The notes below the pieces were generated by a model that was not told where the DNA came from, made no database searches, and was given only the letters and a program-made list of their open reading frames with translations. 64,000 nt of DNA from Thermodesulfovibrio sp. 3907-1M. GTDB taxonomy: Bacteria; Nitrospirota; Thermodesulfovibrionia; Thermodesulfovibrionales; Thermodesulfovibrionaceae. Location of the stretch: the NCBI RefSeq assembly GCF_040450955.1, contig NZ_CP144373.1:186001-250000 (forward strand). The letters run 5' to 3'. Each line of letters begins with the position of its first letter. Position 1 is the first letter of the stretch. Both the position numbers and the translations under genes were made by a program. Shown here piece by piece: positions 58,963-64,000 of this stretch.

Positions 58963-60898
58963 ATGAATCTTACTGAAAAAATTCGTATTCAGAAGTCTAA
59001 GTTTCTAACTCCCACTCCATTAAAAAGATTAATTTTTTTTCTTATTGGAGATGTCTCAATTATTATCCTTTCATTATATCTCGCTTTTTTATTTCGTTTT
59101 GATTTTATTATGCCCCCCTAAATATACAGAGATTTTTTTCATATGTGTTTCATTTTTTGTTTTTGTTAAAATTTTTTGTTTATGGCTTTTTAAAGTATAT
59201 AAGATCCCTTGGAGGTATTTTTCTCTTGCTGATATACCAAAGCTTTTAAATTCCTTAACAACAGCTTCTCTTATAATTTTTCTTTCAGTTTTTCTTCTGC
59301 GAAATTATCAGTACCTCCTATTTTTGCCTCAGAAATTCATACAACTTTCCTCTATCCCGGTAAGTGTCGTATTTATTGATTGTTTCATATCCTTCATATG
59401 TATCTCATTCTTGAGAATATCCAAGAGATTTTACTTTGAAATTTTTAAAGGGAAAAGGTTTAAGGAAGGTTTCAGAACTCTTATAATTGGAGCAGGTAAT
59501 GTGGGAGAAATGATCTTAAGGGATATTAAAAGACAAAATTTTAGCGGTTTTTGCCCTGTTGGTTTTTTGGATGATGATAAAAGAAAAATAGGAACTTATA
59601 TACAAAATTTAAAAGTTTACGACAGTATTGATAATCTTGGAAAAGTAATCAAAAATTTAGAGATAGAGGCTATAATAATAGCAATTCCTTCACTGAGTCA
59701 TAAAAAACTCATAGATATATATATTTCGGCTAAAAATGCAGGTGTCAGCACAATAAAAATAATACCCAAGCTTTATCAGTTTGAAAAACCCGAGATAAAT
59801 TTAAAGAAGTTAGAAGATATAAAAATAGAAGATCTTCTCGGAAGACAGGAAGTAAATATTAATTTTGAAGAAGTTAAAAGTTTTCTTCAGAATAAAAAGA
59901 TATTAATTACAGGAGCAGGAGGCTCTATTGGTTCAGAGCTTGTGATTCAGACTGCCCAATTTGCTCCAAAGGAAACTATTTTGCTTGACATTGATGAAAC
60001 AGAATTATTTAATATGGAGGTTAAATTAAATAAATTTTTCCCTGAATTGAAAAGCTTTAAATTTATTGTTGCAGATATCAGAGACCATATGAAACTTGAC
60101 CAAATTTTTAAAAAAATCAAGCCAGATATTGTTTTCCACGCAGCTGCTTATAAACATGTTCCCATGATGGAGTATAATGCTGATGAAGCAGTTAAGGTGA
60201 ATATATTTGGGACATATTATCTGGCTAATATAGCTGGAAAATACAATGTGGAAAAGTTTATTTTAATATCTACGGACAAAGCTGTTAGTCCTATAAGTGT
60301 TATGGGGATGACAAAAAGAGTGGCTGAATATATATGTAAAGCCCTTAATGAATATGGCAAGACTGATTTTATTTCTGTAAGATTTGGAAATGTTCTCGGC
60401 AGCAGAGGAAGCATTTTACCCTTATGGATGGAACAGATAAAAAATGGGGGTCCAATTACAGTAACACATAAGGATATGCAGAGATACTTTATGACAATTC
60501 CTGAAGCAGTACTGCTTGTTCTTCAAGCTTCTGCTATTGGTAAATGCGGAGAAATCCTAGTGCTTGACATGGGAGAGCCTGTAAAAATTATTGATCTGGC
60601 TGAAAGATTTATAAAATTACATGGATTTGAGCCATACAAAGACATTGATATAAAATTTATCGGAATAAGACCAGGTGAAAATCTTTTTGAGAATATACTA
60701 ACTTCAGAAGAAGGAGTGACTGCCACAAAAAATGAAAGAGTTTTCATTGCTAAGGAAGATAATAGATTATCGTTTGATTATATTGAATCATTTCTGAAAA
60801 AACTGGAAGAAATAATAAGAAACGAAAGTGATGAAAAAAATATGAAGATAAAACAAACTTTATCTGAATTCATAAATTCCTGTAAAAAGGGAAAGTAA
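58963..60898 (+). pseudogene. WbpM/PglF/CapD-type nucleotide-sugar 4,6-dehydratase, frameshifted at C6
   Basis: ATG 58963 encodes LTPTPLKRLIFFLIGDVSII (first membrane helix) to FDFIMPP and then TAA at 59119, right after a run of six C (59113-59118). With five C it would continue as PPKYTEIF into the long downstream frame. That frame carries the other helices, a Rossmann domain (TLIIGAGNVGEMILRDIKRQ) and the catalytic SDR domain (ILITGAGGSIGSELVIQTAQ, VFHAAAYKHVPMMEYNADEA, and SVMGMTKR with the Met-x3-Lys of WbpM). Full length about 644 aa. Loss may be real, phase-variable, or a sequencing error. Confidence 0.75.
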
Positions 60899-60901
60899 TT
60901 G

Positions 60902-61024
60902 ATGGAGGAGTTTGTTTTAGTGTTTTCTATTGAAGAGCTTTCAGAAGTTAAAGAAATTAGATTTTTTAATATTTCAGAGTATGCAAAAGGCAAGATTTTA
61001 AGTTTACTAAAAATAAATCAATAG
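60902..61024 (+). CDS. 40-aa ORF before wzz
   Basis: MEEFVLVFSIEELSEVKEIR and a basic end. No Shine-Dalgarno apart from its own start context. Might be a remnant or the translated leader of wzz. Confidence 0.3.
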   Translation: MEEFVLVFSIEELSEVKEIRFFNISEYAKGKILSLLKINQ

Positions 61025-61037
61025 TGGAGGGTCATTT

Positions 61038-61793
61038 ATGAATGTGGAGGAAATAAAAGAAAAATACTCCGATGAGATTGATCTTTATGAGTTAATTCTT
61101 ATTCTTAAAAAACGAATAAAGTATGTTGCTGGTGTATTTGTGCTTGGTGTTTTTGTTGCAGCCGTGGTTAGCTTTATTATGCCGAATATTTATCAGGCGA
61201 GGGCAACGCTGTGGGTGGATTCTTTTATTACTCAGGCGATGATTGAAAATCTTAAAGCTAATCAATTTGTAAGAGATAGTAAATTATCCTTTATAATTCC
61301 TCTTCAGCAAGGCAGGTCTTTAGATGCGACTAATCTGAGTCTGTCAATACTCTATAGTGCAGAATTTCAGAAAAAGTTGAGAGATAAAGTAAGGCAGACT
61401 TATGGTTCAGGTGTTGTTCCATCGTTTAAAGCTGACATAGATAAGAAAACAGGAAGCATTGTGTTTACATCAGAGCAAAGGGATAGAAAGCTTGCAGAAG
61501 AGATTTTGAAGACCGCTATTGAGGAGTTCAGGACGGAGCTTGATAAAGCCTCTCTTGCCTTTTCAGAAGTGATTGCTTCAGAGAAGGTGAAAACTGATAA
61601 AAGCAAAAATTTCTTTCTTTATGTTATAGAAAATCCTAATTCCTCAGAGACTCCTGTAAAGCCTAAAAGGAAGTTGATTATTGCTTTGGCTGCCGTAAGC
61701 TCACTTTTTGCAGGAGTTTTTCTTGCTTTTTTAGTTGAGTGGTGGAGCAAGGCAAAAAGAGGCGGAGGAGATTCCTCGCGGAGTTTACCCTGA
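61038..61793 (+). CDS. wzz: Wzz-type chain-length determinant
   Basis: 251 aa, GGAGGG Shine-Dalgarno. N-terminal IDLYELILILKKRIKYVAGV with first helix, VDSFITQAMIENLKANQF, periplasmic coiled coil, a Pro-containing second helix region (ENPNSSETPVKPKRKLIIAL) and FLAFLVEWWSK. The last residues (GGGDSSRSLP) are encoded by a palindromic repeat that has run into the gene. Regulates chain length with the Wzx/Wzy system. Confidence 0.8.
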   Translation: MNVEEIKEKYSDEIDLYELILILKKRIKYVAGVFVLGVFVAAVVSFIMPNIYQARATLWVDSFITQAMIENLKANQFVRDSKLSFIIPLQQGRSLDATNLSLSILYSAEFQKKLRDKVRQTYGSGVVPSFKADIDKKTGSIVFTSEQRDRKLAEEILKTAIEEFRTELDKASLAFSEVIASEKVKTDKSKNFFLYVIENPNSSETPVKPKRKLIIALAAVSSLFAGVFLAFLVEWWSKAKRGGGDSSRSLP

Positions 61794-62225
61794 GCGTAGC
61801 TGGAGGGCTTGGAATGACACTTCATTTTTGTCATTGCGAGCCGAAGGCGTGGCAATCTCTATTATAAGGAGGAGATTCCTCGTCGCTAACGCTCCTCGGA
61901 ATGACAAAGGAAAAAGGCTCGGAATGACAATTCTTACTCTGTCATTGCGAGCATCTCTTTCTGTCATCCAGAACTTTTTTGTCATTCCGAGAGTGGTATC
62001 CCAACTTTTCATTGTCATTCCGAGGGTGGCATTCCACCCGAGGAATCTCTGAAATAGTGAGAAAGGAGGAGATTCCTCGCTGACGCTCGGAATGACAAAG
62101 GAAAAGACATGGAATGACACCTCTTTTCTGTCATTGCGAGCCGAAGGCGTGGCAATCCCTATTATAAGGAGGAGATTCCTCGCCTGCCTATGGCAGGCTC
62201 GGAATGACAAAGAAAAAATGCTCGG
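61762..62225. repeat. Cluster of palindromic repeats
   Basis: At least five modules (GGAGGAGATTCCTCG, GTCATTGCGAGCCGAAGGCG, TCATTCCGAGGGTGGCATTC, CTCGGAATGACA), in part colinear with the 250-bp unit at 41 kb. The rest of 61794-62493 has no ORF. Confidence 0.8.
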
Positions 62226-62493
62226 TATATCTTCTTTCTGAAGATTACTTGATAAAATTCCTGTAAAACTGTTCTCTACTGTCATCTAATCCCCCCTTTT
62301 TTTCTTTCTGCATAGTATAAACATCTTATTCAGGAAATGTCAGATTTAATCTTGACTATGACAACCTAAGTTTATGTGCTTAAAAATGCGGAATTCAAGT
62401 TGTTAATTTTAGGGTTTATAATGGAGTGGAATTTTTAGAAAGATTTTTTTTATAATTTGATTTTTAGGGAATACTGATGAAGGGAGGTTTTTT

Positions 62494-63231
62494 ATGAAAG
62501 GGCAGACAGCTATAATAACTGGTTCTTCAAGAGGTATCGGTAGAACAACTGCAGAAGAGTTTGCTAAAAGAGGAGTAAACATTGTAATTGTTGATATAAA
62601 TGGTGGGAATGCTGAAAAAGTTGCAGAAGAAATTAAATCTCTTTATGGTGTTGAAACTTTAGGAGTTAAAGCCGATGTTTCTAATTCAGAAGATGTAAAA
62701 AAACTCTTTGATGAAGCAGTTAAAAAATTCTCTAAAGTTGATATTCTTGTAAACAATGCAGGAATAACAAGAGATAATCTTCTCATAAGGATGAAAGATG
62801 AAGAATGGGATGCTGTTTTAAACATAAACCTTAAAGGAGCATTTTTATGCTGCCGTGAAGCAGTTAAAATCATGTCAAAAAACAAGTATGGTAGAATTAT
62901 AAATATTGCCTCTGTTGTAGCTTTTATTGGAAATCCCGGACAGGTTAACTATTCAGCATCAAAGGCAGGACTGGTAGCTTTAACGAAAACACTGGCTAAA
63001 GAGTATGCTTCCCGTGGAATCACTGTTAATGCTGTTGCTCCGGGTTTTATTCAAACAGCTATGACAGAGCAGTTGCCTGAAAAAGTTAAAGAAGAGATGC
63101 TTCGCATGATTCCTCTTCAGAGGTTTGGAACAACGCAGGATGTTGCAAATGCTATAATATTTCTGGCTTTGCCAGAATCTGGATACATAACCGGACAGGT
63201 TATTCATGTAAATGGCGGAATGTACATGTAA
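62494..63231 (+). CDS. fabG: 3-oxoacyl-ACP reductase
   Basis: 245 aa. AIITGSSRGIGRTTAEEFAK, VDILVNNAGITRDNLLIRMK, IINIASVVAFIGNPGQVNYS with ASKAGLVALTKTLAKEYA (Ser-Tyr-Lys triad), and VAPGFIQTAMTEQLP: canonical FabG, NADPH-dependent. GGGAGG Shine-Dalgarno. First of a fabG-acpP-fabF operon. Confidence 0.95.
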   Translation: MKGQTAIITGSSRGIGRTTAEEFAKRGVNIVIVDINGGNAEKVAEEIKSLYGVETLGVKADVSNSEDVKKLFDEAVKKFSKVDILVNNAGITRDNLLIRMKDEEWDAVLNINLKGAFLCCREAVKIMSKNKYGRIINIASVVAFIGNPGQVNYSASKAGLVALTKTLAKEYASRGITVNAVAPGFIQTAMTEQLPEKVKEEMLRMIPLQRFGTTQDVANAIIFLALPESGYITGQVIHVNGGMYM

Positions 63232-63255
63232 AAAAGAAAAAGGAGGAGGTAAGTA

Positions 63256-63492
63256 ATGGTAGAAGAAAAGGTAAAGGAAATTATAGCAAAACAGCTTGGG
63301 GTTGAAGTATCTCAGGTAACACCTGAAGCATCCTTTGTGGAGGATCTTGGAGCAGACTCTCTTGATACTGTTGAGCTTGTTATGGCATTTGAAGAGGCAT
63401 TCGGTATTGAGATTCCCGATGAAGATGCTGAAAAGATTAGCAAAGTGAAGGATGCAATTGACTACATAAAAAACAAAACAGGTCAGGCATAA
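63256..63492 (+). CDS. acpP: Acyl carrier protein
   Basis: 78 aa. [20 protein letters not shown] contains the phosphopantetheine-attachment Ser (DSL). GGAGGAGG before the ATG; between fabG and fabF as in many bacteria. Confidence 0.97.
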   Translation: MVEEKVKEIIAKQLGVEVSQVTPEASFVEDLGADSLDTVELVMAFEEAFGIEIPDEDAEKISKVKDAIDYIKNKTGQA

Positions 63493-63498
63493 TATTTT

Positions 63499-64000
63499 AT
63501 GAGCAAAAGAAGAGTTGTTGTGACCGGGATGGGGATGGTTTCCCCTCTCGGTCTTGATGTTAAATCTACATGGGAGGCAATTCTTCAGGGTAAATCAGGA
63601 GTTTCTTATATTACCCATTTTGATGCGAAAGACTATCCTGTAAGAATTGCAGCAGAAGTTAAAGGTTTTGATCCAGCAAACTACATTGAACAAAAAGAAA
63701 TAAAAAAAATGGATAGATTTATCCATTTTGCAATTGCTGCTACTGAGATGGCATTGCAGGATTCAGGTTTAAAAATCACTCCTCAGAATTCTGAAAGAAT
63801 TGGAATTGTGATCGGCTCAGGCATGGGAGGACTTCCAACCATTGAATATTACCACAAAGTATTGCTTGAGAAAGGATGGAAAAGGGTAAGTCCATTTTTT
63901 ATTCCTATGGTTATCGTTAATCTTGCTGCTGGTCAGATATCCATAAGATATGGAATAAAGGGACCAAATCTTGCAGTAACAACTGCCTGTGCAACAGGAA
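63499..64000 (+). CDS. fabF: 3-oxoacyl-ACP synthase II (3' partial)
   Basis: From ATG 63499, six bases after acpP: RRVVVTGMGMVSPLGLDVKS, IGIVIGSGMGGLPTIE, and the start of the active-site region AVTTACATG with the catalytic Cys at the very edge. Runs off the window after about 167 codons. Confidence 0.95.
   Translation, partial: MSKRRVVVTGMGMVSPLGLDVKSTWEAILQGKSGVSYITHFDAKDYPVRIAAEVKGFDPANYIEQKEIKKMDRFIHFAIAATEMALQDSGLKITPQNSERIGIVIGSGMGGLPTIEYYHKVLLEKGWKRVSPFFIPMVIVNLAAGQISIRYGIKGPNLAVTTACATG

Noticed and set aside
59045-60898. 59045 as the true start of the dehydratase
   Set aside because: The first codons of that frame are out of phase with the conserved first helix, which is encoded from ATG 58963 in the other frame.

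Overview
The window reads as the right-hand part of a mobile element in an AT-rich, probably thermophilic bacterium, followed by chromosomal polysaccharide and fatty-acid genes. Gene style, low GC and the many dispersed repeats of the type gtcattgcgag/ggaatgac recall Thermodesulfovibrio (Nitrospirota). That assignment is an inference from memory, not a search result.

1-15.4 kb: an F-type (MPF-F) type IV secretion cluster, all on the + strand and mostly overlapping: traN (start lies left of the window), traW, traU, trbC, an OmpA-domain gene, the pilin, traL, traE, an SH3-traK fusion, traB, a PH/zinc-ribbon gene, traV, traH and traG. A TnpB-only IS200/IS605-type element has landed in a small gene between traV and traH. 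No relaxase, coupling protein or TraC ATPase is visible; they are presumably to the left.

15.4-31.2 kb: the maintenance and accessory module of the same element (ICE-like). It holds a truncated SF1 helicase, a SNF2 ATPase, an Spt5/NusG-like KOW protein, a ParR-X-ParM segregation operon with a two-array iteron centromere, HU, ribbon-helix-helix and XRE regulators, a UvrD/Rep helicase, and a dozen small unknown genes. Many of these genes share one promoter box (CAAAAGTAATATTTA-like). In several it sits so close to the start codon that the mRNA would be leaderless. Four + strand genes also share a 5' leader element (AGTTCAAGTAGG...CCGAA).

31.2-35.7 kb: two 65-bp copies of a tRNA-Pro(UGG) 3' end (31213 and 35599) bracket a second small island. 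It has a truncated integrase, a scrambled excisionase-like gene, a frameshifted secreted protein, a large exported protein with a Gly-rich hydrophobic core, and a lipoprotein. The right edge of the integrated DNA is about 35.66 kb.

36.0-61.8 kb: a surface-polysaccharide locus. It begins with a winged-helix regulator and a UpxY/NusG-type antiterminator. It then encodes two nucleotide-sugar dehydrogenases, GalE, RmlA/C/D, an SDR, Wzx, glycosyltransferases, an asparagine-synthase homologue, a Wzy-like membrane protein, a WecA/MraY-type initiating transferase, a WbpM/PglF-type dehydratase (broken by a C6 frameshift) and Wzz. Gene remnants (a RelE-type toxin with a nonsense codon, decayed wzz, GT2 and transketolase pieces) and palindromic repeats, including a 250-bp tandem array, separate the genes.

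62.5-64 kb: fabG, acpP and the start of fabF, the core fatty-acid elongation genes.
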